DNA from: Paraburkholderia edwinii | GTDB lineage: Bacteria > Pseudomonadota > Gammaproteobacteria > Burkholderiales > Burkholderiaceae | NCBI RefSeq assembly: GCF_019428685.1 | Contig: NZ_CP080095.1 | Span: forward strand, 2,976,001-3,040,000 | Length of the DNA: 64,000 bases | Direction of reading: 5' to 3' | Part shown: piece after piece, positions 46,089 to 56,936 of the stretch | How the letters are laid out: the number at the start of each line of letters is the position of its first letter | Numbering within the stretch: the first letter of the stretch is position 1 | Position numbers and translations under genes: made by a program | The notes under the pieces: model-generated | What the model saw: the letters and a program-made list of their open reading frames with translations, nothing else | Databases searched by the model: none | Told to the model about the DNA's origin: nothing

Positions 46089-46523
46089 CTACCGGTCGGG
46101 ACTGGCGACCACCACCAGACAACTGCCGCGCAACGCAGTGACCCGATACACGCGCGCGTCTTCGGGTTCGCCGGGCGCGAGCTCGACGTCCCAGGCCGCG
46201 CCGCGATACTGCGTGCGCGCGCGGCGCTCGTGCCACTCGGGCACTGTCAGCGTCGCGCCGATATCGAGATTGACGTCGGGATTGTGTGCGGCTTCCGGGC
46301 GCTTGTTGCGGCCGAAACGCGAACGCCGCAACAGCGCCACCGCGACAAGTGCGACCAGCGCCGCCACCGCGATCTGCACGGGCAACTGCGCGCCCGCGAG
46401 ACGCGCGAGCGCCGCGGCGATAAAGCCGAGCGCGATCATCAGCAGATAGAACGTGCCGCTCATCAGCTCGAGCACGATCAGCACGCCCGCGCCAATCCAC
46501 CAGAACCAGCCTGTTAGCGCCAC
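46089..46523 (-). CDS. NfeD family membrane protein
   Basis: The 144-residue protein starts at GTG 46523 (VALTGWFWWIGAGVLIVLEL), with GGGGAGG 5 bases before it. It has two or three membrane helices, then an OB-fold domain (LTVPEWHERRARTQYRGAAW, VTALRGSCLVV). This short NfeD1b type partners stomatins, whose gene follows. An earlier GTG at 46547 lies inside a terminator hairpin and is rejected. Confidence 0.9.
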   Translation of the reverse strand: MALTGWFWWIGAGVLIVLELMSGTFYLLMIALGFIAAALARLAGAQLPVQIAVAALVALVAVALLRRSRFGRNKRPEAAHNPDVNLDIGATLTVPEWHERRARTQYRGAAWDVELAPGEPEDARVYRVTALRGSCLVVVASPDR

Positions 46524-46540
46524 TTCGGCCTCCCCAAAGC

Positions 46541-46570
46541 AAAACACCCCGGAACCATCCGGGGTGTTTT
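46541..46570 (-). terminator. Terminator downstream of ppsA
   Basis: A perfect 12-bp stem (46541-46552 with 46559-46570, loop AACCAT) has A4/T4 ends inside the stem. On the - strand it ends the ppsA transcript 107 bases after the stop and just before the nfeD ribosome site. Confidence 0.85.
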
Positions 46571-46677
46571 ATAGCACGAACTCAGCGCGAATCTGGAGCG
46601 ATTTGCGGTGGAATTGACGCTTCTTTACGACTCGAGCAGCACATTTTTACGGTGCCGCTCGAAACCATGCGTGCTGC

Positions 46678-49080
<2,403 letters not shown>

Positions 49081-49166
49081 ACAAGCCCCTAAGAGTGGAA
49101 GAAATACACGATTGCGCAAGTGGGCTTGCACGCGCGGCGCTCATAGGAAGCGGTCGCGCGTCTTGC

Positions 49167-49304
49167 GCAACCTGTTGGAGAAGCAATCGGAGAAGCAATC
49201 GCCAGCCATCGTCACCCGCTAAACCGACGCCCGGCTGACGCCCAGACGACACCTGAGCGGCCTTGGCCTTCGGTTTGCTTGCAATTGCTTATCCAACAGG
49301 TTGC
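49167..49304. promoter_or_regulatory. 13-bp inverted pair with palindromic core in ppsA-ppsR region
   Basis: GCAACCTGTTGGA (49167-49179) and its exact reverse complement (49292-49304) bracket 112 bases between the divergent genes. Both share the palindromic core CAAC-CT-GTTG. A 12-bp direct repeat GGAGAAGCAATC is also present (49177-49200). The remaining region 49081-49582 shows no gene. Confidence 0.55.
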
Positions 49305-49582
49305 CGCTATTCTACCGTGCCGATTCGCGGAAATGTGCCGGCCGGCCAACAATGGCGCGAAGATACGTGCGAAGATGCGGGTAAAATCGCGCAGAAGCCC
49401 AGCCGGCGGGCGTTTGCTGCAGCGCGCGGCGCATCCGCAGTACATCATGTCGCATCGATACGGCCACGCATTGACGTATCGTATTGGCACACGGCATTGA
49501 AGCATCGCATACGGCATGATGCACATTCCATGCCGCACCCTTTGTTCGAACGGTCTTTACCGCTCACGTTCCCTTCAGACTG

Positions 49583-50398
49583 ATGCCGCCCACCGTATTC
49601 ATCGTTTCCGACGGTACCGGGATCACTGCCGAAACCTTCGCGCATTCGATCCTCTCCCAGTTCGACCAGAAATTCCGGCTCGTTCGCGTGCCGTTTGTCG
49701 ACTCGACGGAAAAAGCCTACGCGACGCTCGAGAAGATCAACGAAGCGGGCCGCCAGGAAGGCCGCCGGCCGATCGTCTTCACGACGCTCGTGAACAGCGG
49801 GTCGAACCAGATCGTCAAGGATTCGAATGCGCTCGTGCTCGACATGTTCCAGACTTTCGTCGAGCCGCTCGAGCAGGAACTCGAGCTGAAGTCGAGCCAT
49901 GCGATGGGCCGCGGGCACCAGAACGCCGACACCGAGGAATACAAGAACCGCATCGAAGCGATCAACTTCTCGCTCGCGCACGACGACGGCCAGTCGAACC
50001 GCAATCTCGCCGAAGCCGATGTGATTCTGGTCGGCGTATCGCGCAGCGGCAAGACGCCGACGAGCCTGTACCTCGCGATGCAGTACGGCGTGAAAGCGGC
50101 GAACTATCCGCTGATCCCCGAGGACTTCGAACGCGCCAAGCTACCCACGCCGCTGCTTGCGCATCGCGAGAAAATGTTCGGACTGTCGATCGATCCGCAG
50201 CGCCTCGCCGAAATCCGCAACGAGCGGCGCCCCGGCAGCAAGTACGCGTCAATCGAGAGTTGCCGCTATGAGATCAACGAAGCGGAAGCGATGATGCGGC
50301 GTGAGGGAATCAAGTGGCTGTCGTCGACGCACAAGTCGATCGAAGAAATCGCGACGACGATCCTGCAGGAAATCAGGCTCGACCGGCCTTCTTACTGA
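49583..50398 (+). CDS. ppsR: PEP synthase regulatory protein (kinase/pyrophosphorylase)
   Basis: The 271-residue DUF299 protein has the P-loop [15 protein letters not shown] and the N-terminal [20 protein letters not shown]. It switches PpsA off by ADP-dependent phosphorylation of a threonine near the catalytic His, and reactivates it with phosphate. The divergent ppsA supports the call. An 11-bp duplication GCGTGACCTCG follows the gene (50409-50430). Confidence 0.96.
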   Translation: MPPTVFIVSDGTGITAETFAHSILSQFDQKFRLVRVPFVDSTEKAYATLEKINEAGRQEGRRPIVFTTLVNSGSNQIVKDSNALVLDMFQTFVEPLEQELELKSSHAMGRGHQNADTEEYKNRIEAINFSLAHDDGQSNRNLAEADVILVGVSRSGKTPTSLYLAMQYGVKAANYPLIPEDFERAKLPTPLLAHREKMFGLSIDPQRLAEIRNERRPGSKYASIESCRYEINEAEAMMRREGIKWLSSTHKSIEEIATTILQEIRLDRPSY

Positions 50399-50452
50399 TT
50401 GGTTTATTGCGTGACCTCGGCGTGACCTCGGCCAGACGTCCGCCCGACGTCA

Positions 50453-51235
50453 TTAACGTCCGCGCTGCTGCCTGCACTGCTCGAATAGACATACCGCAGC
50501 AGCAGCCGCGACGTTCAATGACTCCATGCCGCCCGGCTGCGGAATCGTGACCCGATGCGTAACCGCGGCGCGCCACGCCGCCGACACACCCGCGCCTTCA
50601 TTGCCGAACACCCACGCAAGCTGACCCGACAGATCGCAGTCGTAAAGCGCCTGTGCGCCGTGCGAATCGGTGATCGCGACCGGCACCGCAAGCCGCTCGA
50701 TCAGCGCAGGCGGTTCGATGTCCTCGTGAACGCGCAGCAGAAAGTGCGCGCCCATCGCCGAGCGCAGCACCTTCGATGCCCATGCATAGGCGGTGCCCTG
50801 CATGCAGAACACATCGCCGATACCGGCCGCGGCCGCACTGCGCAGAATCGAACCGACATTGCCCGCGTCCTGCACACCATCGAGCACGACGCAGCTGTGC
50901 GCCACGCGTTCGGGCAGCGACATGGCCGGCCGTTCGACGAGCAGCAGCATGCCGACCCCATTGACGACATTCGATAGCTGACCGAACAACGTATCGGGCA
51001 GCGTGACGATGCGCGACGTTTCGATGCGCGCGACGATCGCCTGAGCTTCGTCGTGACGCAATGCGCCTTCGGTGACGACGCAGGTTTCCGGCTGGCCGAC
51101 CGCGTCGAGATACGCGCTCGCAAGGTGGAACCCTTCGAGCAGCGCATGCGCGCTGCGGCGCTGCTGATGCGTCGAGCCGGCGAGCGCCTTCAGGCGTTTG
51201 TAGAGCGGATTGTCGCGCGAGGTGATGGGCTTCAC
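50453..51235 (-). CDS. TrmH/SpoU family RNA 2'-O-methyltransferase
   Basis: The 260-residue enzyme has the knotted SPOUT motifs: motif 1 GNVGSILRSAAAAG, motif 2 FGNEGAGVSAAW and motif 3 IPQPGGMESLNVAAAAAV, after an N-terminal L30e-like substrate-binding domain (ITSRDNPLYKRLKALAGSTH). The target nucleoside is not known (rRNA or tRNA ribose). The GTG start 51235 lies inside the first unit of a 14-bp tandem array and has no Shine-Dalgarno; each upstream unit also offers GTG with an overlapping TGA. Confidence 0.92.
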   Translation of the reverse strand: MKPITSRDNPLYKRLKALAGSTHQQRRSAHALLEGFHLASAYLDAVGQPETCVVTEGALRHDEAQAIVARIETSRIVTLPDTLFGQLSNVVNGVGMLLLVERPAMSLPERVAHSCVVLDGVQDAGNVGSILRSAAAAGIGDVFCMQGTAYAWASKVLRSAMGAHFLLRVHEDIEPPALIERLAVPVAITDSHGAQALYDCDLSGQLAWVFGNEGAGVSAAWRAAVTHRVTIPQPGGMESLNVAAAAAVCLFEQCRQQRGR

Positions 51236-51366
51236 GTCTGGGGCTTCACGTCTGGGGCTTCACGTCTGGGGCTTCACGTCTGGGGCTTCACGTCTGGGGC
51301 TTCACGTCTGGGGCTTCACGTCTGGGGCTTCACGTCTGCGACTTCGGGTCTAGGGCTTCGTCGGAC
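51227..51366 (-). repeat. 14-bp tandem array ending on the start of the RNA methyltransferase gene
   Basis: Eight perfect copies of GGGCTTCACGTCTG (51227-51338) and two degenerate copies (to 51366) fill the spacer to rnhB. On the - strand the unit is CAGACGTGAAGCCC. A GTG in any unit opens GTG-AAG-CCC-CAG-ACG-TGA, whose TGA overlaps the next unit's GTG. The last one is the methyltransferase start. Confidence 0.95.
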
Positions 51367-51401
51367 ATATCTCGTCTGGAGGCTCAGCCGCGCCGCGTCG
51401 T

Positions 51402-52214
51402 TCAGAACGGCGGACGATCGAGGTCGAGCGATGCGTCGTTAAAGGCGTCGTCGCCGAAGGTCGGCGGTTCGACGACCGCGATTCCGGACGGCAGATCGTC
51501 AAGCGCGATGCCGAGCCGCAGATGCGCCTCGCGCACCGGCGCAAACGAGCGCCGATGATGCGCGCAAGGCCCATGCTCGCGCAGCGCCAGCAGATGCTGT
51601 GGCGTGCCGTAGCCCGCATGCGCATCGAACCCGTACATGGGGAACGTTTGATGCAGATCGAGCAACATGCGGTCGCGCGTGACCTTCGCGATAATCGATG
51701 CCGCCGAAATGCAAGGAACGAGCGCATCGCCGCTCACGATCGCCTCGCTGCGCACGCTCAGCGTCGGACAACGATTGCCGTCGATCTTCGCGAGCGTCGG
51801 CACGATCGAGAGCCCTTCGACGGCGCGTTTCATCGCGAGCATGGTCGCGTGCAGGATATTCAGCGTATCGATTTCCTCGACCGAAGCCGACGCGACACAC
51901 CACGCGAGCGAACGCTCGACGATCTTGTCGTAGAGCGCTTCGCGCTTCTTCGGGTTCAGCACCTTCGAGTCGTCGAGGCCGCGAATGCGCCGCTTCGGAT
52001 CGAGGATGACCGCGGCGGCCACGACCGGACCGGCCAGCGGTCCGCGTCCGGCTTCGTCGACGCCGCAAATCACATCGAGCGGCGATTCGAAATCGAACCC
52101 CGGCTGCACGACCGCCACGGTTTGCGCGACCACCGTCCTGACCTTTTTCGGCGCGCTTTTCGCCTTTTCAGCCGCGGTAGTCTTCGTGCGGCCCGCAGGC
52201 GCTTTCTCGCTCAT
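51402..52214 (-). CDS. rnhB: Ribonuclease HII
   Basis: The 270-residue enzyme has the active-site motifs [16 protein letters not shown], the second acidic in DGNRCPTL and the [12 protein letters not shown] helix with [20 protein letters not shown]. It removes RNA from RNA-DNA hybrids, including single ribonucleotides. It carries a Lys/Ala-rich leader of 40 residues and a 35-residue C-terminal tail beyond the usual 200-residue core. The ATG overlaps the lpxB stop (ATGA). Confidence 0.96.
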   Translation of the reverse strand: MSEKAPAGRTKTTAAEKAKSAPKKVRTVVAQTVAVVQPGFDFESPLDVICGVDEAGRGPLAGPVVAAAVILDPKRRIRGLDDSKVLNPKKREALYDKIVERSLAWCVASASVEEIDTLNILHATMLAMKRAVEGLSIVPTLAKIDGNRCPTLSVRSEAIVSGDALVPCISAASIIAKVTRDRMLLDLHQTFPMYGFDAHAGYGTPQHLLALREHGPCAHHRRSFAPVREAHLRLGIALDDLPSGIAVVEPPTFGDDAFNDASLDLDRPPF

Positions 52215-53380
52215 GCCCGCCCCTTGTGACGCGACTCGACAACCTGCGCGACCGCGTCCGCGGCTCGCTGCGCGGTGTTCTGCCTGAGCGCGTGATGCAT
52301 TTCCGTGAAAATTTCCGTCAGCGTGCGCCGGTTTGCGTCGTCGCGCAACTGCGTCAACGTCGCATCGGCAAGCGCTTGCGGCGTGGCGAAATGCTGCAGG
52401 ATTTCGGGCACGATAAAGCGCCCCGCGAGAATGTTCGGCAGCCCGACATACGGCAGGTAAGCCTGCCGATGCATGATCTGCCCTGTGAGCCAGGGCACCT
52501 TGTACGAAATCACCATCGGCTTCTTGAGCAGCGCCGCTTCAAGCGTGACCGTGCCGCTCTTTACGAGCAGCGCGTCGGCAGCGGTCATGGCGAGCTGCGC
52601 GTTGCCGTCGGTTACGGTCAGTGCGAGTCCTGGATGCGCATCGATAAGCGGCTTGAGCTGTTCGCGCAACGCCGGCGTCGCGGCCGGCATCACGAAGCGG
52701 ACGCCGGGTTCGCGCTGCTGCATCAGCGCCATCGCCTCAAAGAAGGTCGGGCCGATCAGTTCGATTTCCGAGCGGCGGCTGCCCGGCAGCACGGCGATCA
52801 CAGGGCCGCTGGCAGGCAGGCCGAGCGTGACGCGCGCGCCGGCTACGTCGGGTTCGAGCGGAATCTGGTCGGCCAGCGGATGGCCGACATAGGTCGCCGC
52901 GACGCCAGCTTTTTCAAGCAGCGGTTTCTCGAACGGAAACACGCACAGCATATGGTCGACCGCTTTCACGATCTTCTTGATGCGCCCGCCGCGCCACGCC
53001 CAGATCGATGGACACACGAGGTGAACGGTCGGAATGCCGGCGTCGCGCAGTGCGTGTTCGAGGGAGAAATTGAAGTCCGGCGCATCGATACCGACGAACG
53101 CGTCAGGCGGATCCGCGAGCAGCTGCCGCTTCAGTTCGTTGCGGATGCCGAGAATCTCGGGAATATGCCGCAGCGCTTCGACATAGCCGCGCACCGTCAG
53201 CTTTTCCATCGGGAAATGCGCGTCGAAGCCATGCGCGATCATGCGCGGGCCGCCAATGCCGTAACTGCGCGCGGCCGGCAGCCGCGCCGCGAGGCCGTCG
53301 AGCAGCGCCGCGCCGAGTATGTCGCCGGACGGTTCGCCGGCGACCATCGCTAGCCGCGGCTGGCTGGAGTGCAGCGACAT
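52211..53380 (-). CDS. lpxB: Lipid-A-disaccharide synthase
   Basis: The 389-residue GT19 glycosyltransferase has the N-terminal [14 protein letters not shown] motif and the C-terminal donor-binding [14 protein letters not shown]. It joins UDP-diacylglucosamine and lipid X to give the lipid A backbone. It starts 6 bases after lpxA. Confidence 0.97.
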   Translation of the reverse strand: MSLHSSQPRLAMVAGEPSGDILGAALLDGLAARLPAARSYGIGGPRMIAHGFDAHFPMEKLTVRGYVEALRHIPEILGIRNELKRQLLADPPDAFVGIDAPDFNFSLEHALRDAGIPTVHLVCPSIWAWRGGRIKKIVKAVDHMLCVFPFEKPLLEKAGVAATYVGHPLADQIPLEPDVAGARVTLGLPASGPVIAVLPGSRRSEIELIGPTFFEAMALMQQREPGVRFVMPAATPALREQLKPLIDAHPGLALTVTDGNAQLAMTAADALLVKSGTVTLEAALLKKPMVISYKVPWLTGQIMHRQAYLPYVGLPNILAGRFIVPEILQHFATPQALADATLTQLRDDANRRTLTEIFTEMHHALRQNTAQRAADAVAQVVESRHKGRA

Positions 53381-53386
53381 CGCGCG

Positions 53387-54175
53387 TTAGCGGATGATGC
53401 CGCGCTGCGACGACTCGACGAAGTCGACGAACGCACGCACCGCTTCGTCGCCGTCGCCGCCCGCCGATGCGAGCTCGCGCAACTGCACCTTCGCGTCTTC
53501 GAGCGACAGGCCGTTCTTGTACAGCAGCCGGTACGCCGAACGCAGCGCCGAAATCGCATCGGGCGAAAAGCCGCGCCTGCGCAGCCCTTCGACATTGATG
53601 CCGTGTGGTTCGGCCTTGTTGCCGGCCGCGATCACGAACGGCGGAACGTCCTGCACGAGTGCCGACGCGCCGCCCAGCATCGAATGCGCGCCGATGCGCA
53701 CAAATTGATGGACGCCCGACATGCCGCCGACGATCGCATAGTCGTCGATCAGCACATGCCCGGCCATCTGCGCATTGCTCGACAGAATCACGTTGTTGCC
53801 GATCTGGCAGTCGTGACCGATATGCACGTACGCCATGATCCAGTTGTCGTCGCCGACCGTCGTCACACCCGTGTCCTGCACGGTGCCGGTGTGGATCGTC
53901 GTGAATTCGCGGATCGTGTTGCGGTTGCCGATCGCGAGCTTCGTCGGCTCGCCGTTGTACTTCATGTCCTGCGGCCGGCCGCCGATCGATGCGTAGTGGC
54001 CGATCGTGTTGTCTTCGCCGAGCGTCGTGTGACCTTCGATCACGCTATGCGAACCGACCGTGGTCCGCGCGCCGATCGTGACGTTTGCGCCGACGATGGC
54101 GTACGGTCCGATTTCGACCGTGTCGTCGATCTGTGCACCCGGCTCGATGATCGCAGTGGGATGAATCCTGCTCAT
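53387..54175 (-). CDS. lpxA: UDP-N-acetylglucosamine acyltransferase
   Basis: The 262-residue protein has the left-handed beta-helix with many hexapeptide repeats ([20 protein letters not shown]) and the catalytic His in [15 protein letters not shown]. Its C-terminal helical part is typical. It starts lipid A synthesis by 3-O-acylation. ATG 54175 is the conserved start. Confidence 0.97.
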   Translation of the reverse strand: MSRIHPTAIIEPGAQIDDTVEIGPYAIVGANVTIGARTTVGSHSVIEGHTTLGEDNTIGHYASIGGRPQDMKYNGEPTKLAIGNRNTIREFTTIHTGTVQDTGVTTVGDDNWIMAYVHIGHDCQIGNNVILSSNAQMAGHVLIDDYAIVGGMSGVHQFVRIGAHSMLGGASALVQDVPPFVIAAGNKAEPHGINVEGLRRRGFSPDAISALRSAYRLLYKNGLSLEDAKVQLRELASAGGDGDEAVRAFVDFVESSQRGIIR

Positions 54176-54219
54176 GCGCCCTCGCTTTCTATTCCAGTTG
54201 GCGTTGAGTCTTGCTGCCG

Positions 54220-54681
54220 TCAGCCTTCGTCCGACGTGCGCACCGCGCACATCAGGTCCGCTTCCGCGGCAACCGCGCCGTCGACTTCCGCGCGCGCCTT
54301 GAACTTCCAGATGCCGCGCATATGACGCTCGAACGTCACGTTCAGAATCAGCTGGTCGCCCGGCTCGACGACGCGCTTGAAGCGCGCATTGTCGATGCCG
54401 ACGAACAGATACAGCGTGTTGTCGGGATCGTGCGGTTCTTCCGCGAACGTCAGCAGCGCGGCCGTTTGCGCGAGCGCTTCGAGAATCAGCACGCCGGGCA
54501 TCACCGGGCGCTTCGGAAAGTGCCCGACGAAGTACGGCTCGTTGATCGTGACATTCTTCAGCGCCTTGATCGCCTTGTGCGGTTCGAGCTCGATGACCCG
54601 GTCGACCAGCAGGATCGGGTAGCGATGCGGCAGCAGCGTCAGAATCTTGTGAATGTCGAGGTTGATTTTTTCGGTGCTCAT
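54220..54681 (-). CDS. fabZ: 3-hydroxyacyl-ACP dehydratase FabZ
   Basis: The 153-residue hot-dog-fold enzyme has [13 protein letters not shown] and the active-site [20 protein letters not shown] with His and Glu. It dehydrates 3-hydroxyacyl-ACP and competes with LpxA for the same precursor, which is why these genes travel together. ATG 54681 follows the family start [14 protein letters not shown]. Confidence 0.97.
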   Translation of the reverse strand: MSTEKINLDIHKILTLLPHRYPILLVDRVIELEPHKAIKALKNVTINEPYFVGHFPKRPVMPGVLILEALAQTAALLTFAEEPHDPDNTLYLFVGIDNARFKRVVEPGDQLILNVTFERHMRGIWKFKARAEVDGAVAAEADLMCAVRTSDEG

Positions 54682-54790
54682 GGTATTTCGTTTCACACGC
54701 AATTTCGTCGCAGTTTGGTCGCAGCCTGGCGATCGATGGCGCAACGATAAAGCGGATGCTGGTGCAGTGAGTGGGTCACGTGCGGCCCCG

Positions 54791-54865
54791 AGGTCGCTTC
54801 ATCATGCCGTTTCATCAGGTCGCTTCATCAGATCCGCTTTACTGAGTCGCTACCAGGTCGCTACC
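54791..54865. repeat. 13-bp tandem array in the lpxD-fabZ spacer
   Basis: Units of AGGTCGCTTCATC type (54791, 54804, 54817, 54830), followed by shorter 12- and 11-base versions, lie in the 440-base gene-free region 54682-55121 between fabZ and lpxD. Confidence 0.65.
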
Positions 54866-55037
54866 AGGTTCTACCGGGCCGCTCGGGATACCCGGCGACA
54901 ACGGGGCCCCCGGGGTCCGCTCCGCCTGCCTCAAATCTGTCTGGCGGTGTCGGCCGGCGCTTCTCGATTGTGCGTGTCTGCTCCCTTGTTGTCGTTTGTT
55001 GCTCGCGCATTGAGCCGCGCATATTGCTGCGGGGCCT

Positions 55038-55085
55038 GGCCGCGCTTTTTGGCCGCGCTTTTTGGCCGCGCTTTTTGGCCGCGCT
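55038..55085. repeat. 13-bp perfect tandem repeat near the lpxD stop
   Basis: Three perfect copies of GGCCGCGCTTTTT (55038, 55051, 55064) and a partial fourth lie 37 bases beyond the lpxD stop. On the - strand the A5-GCGCGGCC units keep some coding-like composition but do not form a gene. Confidence 0.9.
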
Positions 55086-55121
55086 CCGGCCTTTACTGTT
55101 GAGTCTGTTGCCTTTACGACC

Positions 55122-56198
55122 TTACGCCTTGCCGCTCGCGTCGCCTGCAACCTTGGCCTCGAGCGCCTTGATCCGGTCGCGCAGCTTGTCGAGATTGCGC
55201 AGCAGCGCGGCGCTTTTGTTCCACTCCGCATGCTCGACGGCCGGAAACGCGCTCGTGTACAAACCCGGCTTCAACAGCGACTTCGAGACACCCGACTTCG
55301 CGGTAATGATGACGTAGTCGCCGAGCGTCACATGGCCGGCGATGCCAACCGCGCCGCCGATCATACAGTGCTTGCCGATCGTCGTGCTGCCCGCGATGCC
55401 CGCACAGCCAGCGATCACCGTATACGCGCCGATCCGGCAATTGTGCGCAATTTGCACGAGGTTATCGATTTTCACGCATTCCTCGATCACCGTATCGGCC
55501 ATCGCGCCGCGGTCGATCGTCGTGTTCGCGCCGATCTCGACATCGGGACCGATCGTCACACCGCCGACCTGCGGAATCTTGACCCAGCTGCCCGTGCGCG
55601 CGTCGCCGTCGCCGACGAAGTCCGGCGCGAAACCAAAGCCGTCGGAACCGATCACCGCACCGGACTGCACGATCGCGCGCTCGCCGAGGGTGCAGCCATG
55701 GTACACGGTGACATTCGGATACAGACGCGAACCGGCGCCGATCCGCGTGCCGCGGCCGACGAACACATTCGCATCGAGACGCACGTTTTCGCCTATCACC
55801 GCGCCCGCTTCGACGGTCACATTCGGACCGATCACCGCACTCGCGGCAACCTGCGCGGTCGCATCGACGTTTGCGCTTCGATGCACACCCGGCACGGCTT
55901 TGGGAGAAGCAAGGTCGATAAATGCCTGCGCGACGCGGGCGAAGTAAGCGTACGGATTCGGCGTGACGATGAAGTTACGTCCGTCGGGCGACGCGAGTTT
56001 CGCGAGATCGTCCGCGTTGATCAGCACGGCCCCGGCCTGGGTGGTATCGACCTGCGACAGATACTTGGGGTTCGCGAGGAACGCCAGATGTTCCGGCCCG
56101 GCCTGATCCAGCGGCGCCAGATTGCTGACGCGATGCGTGCGGTCTCCGATAATGTCGCCGCCGAAGCGTCTGGCGATCTCCTCGAGCGTAAAAGCCAT
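55122..56198 (-). CDS. lpxD: UDP-3-O-acylglucosamine N-acyltransferase
   Basis: The 358-residue protein has an N-terminal uridine-binding domain ([20 protein letters not shown]) and a hexapeptide-repeat beta-helix with the catalytic His in [16 protein letters not shown]. It adds the amide-linked acyl chain of lipid A. It lies between skp and fabZ as in most proteobacteria. Confidence 0.97.
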   Translation of the reverse strand: MAFTLEEIARRFGGDIIGDRTHRVSNLAPLDQAGPEHLAFLANPKYLSQVDTTQAGAVLINADDLAKLASPDGRNFIVTPNPYAYFARVAQAFIDLASPKAVPGVHRSANVDATAQVAASAVIGPNVTVEAGAVIGENVRLDANVFVGRGTRIGAGSRLYPNVTVYHGCTLGERAIVQSGAVIGSDGFGFAPDFVGDGDARTGSWVKIPQVGGVTIGPDVEIGANTTIDRGAMADTVIEECVKIDNLVQIAHNCRIGAYTVIAGCAGIAGSTTIGKHCMIGGAVGIAGHVTLGDYVIITAKSGVSKSLLKPGLYTSAFPAVEHAEWNKSAALLRNLDKLRDRIKALEAKVAGDASGKA

Positions 56199-56288
56199 AT
56201 GCGTGTACTGCTCCTGATTTCGGTTAGCGCCCAGGTTGGCGCTTGAAAGGATACCGGGAGCGAGGGCTTCGGTACCGGCTTGCTGATT

Positions 56289-56366
56289 TTTACCTGCGTT
56301 CGCTGCTTTATTTCACTGCATGAGTTCGCCGCGTCAGTTCGCTGCTTTAGTTCGCTGCTTTAGTTC
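56289..56366 (-). repeat. 13-bp tandem array starting on the skp stop codon
   Basis: Six units follow the last codons of skp on the - strand: GAACTAAAGCAGC twice, then GAACTGACGCGGC, GAACTCATGCAGT, GAAATAAAGCAGC and GAACGCAGGTAAA. The TAA stop is inside the first unit. Confidence 0.85.
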
Positions 56367-56902
56367 GTATTGTTCGGCGCGGCCAGCGCCTTCAATACCT
56401 GATCGGTGATATCGATGCGCGGGCTCACATACACCGCTTCCTGCACGATCAGATCGTAGTGCTGCTGTTCGGCGATCTGCTTGATGACCTTGTTCGCGCG
56501 ATCCAGCACCGCGGCCAGTTCTTCATTGCGGCGCTGGTTCAGATCTTCACGAAACTCGCGTTGCTTGCGCTGAAAATCGCTATCGAGCTGCGACAGGTCG
56601 CGCTGCTTCTGTGCGCGGTCGGTCGGCGACATGGTCGGACCATTCTTGTCGAGCGAATCGGACATCGACTTCAAACGCTGCGCCATATCCTGCAGATCCT
56701 TGTCGCGCTTCGCGAACTCGGCTTCGAGCTTCGCCTGGGCAGCCTTCGCCGCCGACGATTCGCGCAGGATGCGGTCCGAATTGACCGCCGCAATGCGCGC
56801 TTCCTGCGCCTGCGCGGCTTGCACGATGCCCGCCCCCAAGGCCACCGTCAGCGCCACAGCGCATGCCACACGTTTCGAAATCATACCGGTTAGCAAAGTC
56901 AT
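56360..56902 (-). CDS. skp: Periplasmic chaperone Skp (OmpH)
   Basis: The 180-residue protein has a signal peptide (VACAVALTVALGAGIVQA, cleavage near AQA/QE), then a long coiled-coil of Gln/Lys/Arg-rich heptads (AKLEAEFAKRDKDLQDMAQR) as in the trimeric jellyfish chaperone. ATG 56902 is annotated with GAGAGG directly before it; ATG 56884 (MISKRVACAV) is a possible alternative. It hands outer-membrane proteins to BamA, whose gene is upstream. Confidence 0.92.
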   Translation of the reverse strand: MTLLTGMISKRVACAVALTVALGAGIVQAAQAQEARIAAVNSDRILRESSAAKAAQAKLEAEFAKRDKDLQDMAQRLKSMSDSLDKNGPTMSPTDRAQKQRDLSQLDSDFQRKQREFREDLNQRRNEELAAVLDRANKVIKQIAEQQHYDLIVQEAVYVSPRIDITDQVLKALAAPNNTN

Positions 56903-56936
56903 CCTCTCGATACTGTAAGGGTCGCCGTTCGTCCGG

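Noticed and set aside
46523..46547. GTG 46547 as the nfeD start
   Set aside because: It falls within a 12-bp terminator stem; GTG 46523 with GGGGAGG is a far better start.
51227..51366. CRISPR array
   Set aside because: The 14-bp units are directly abutting with no spacers and no cas genes are nearby.
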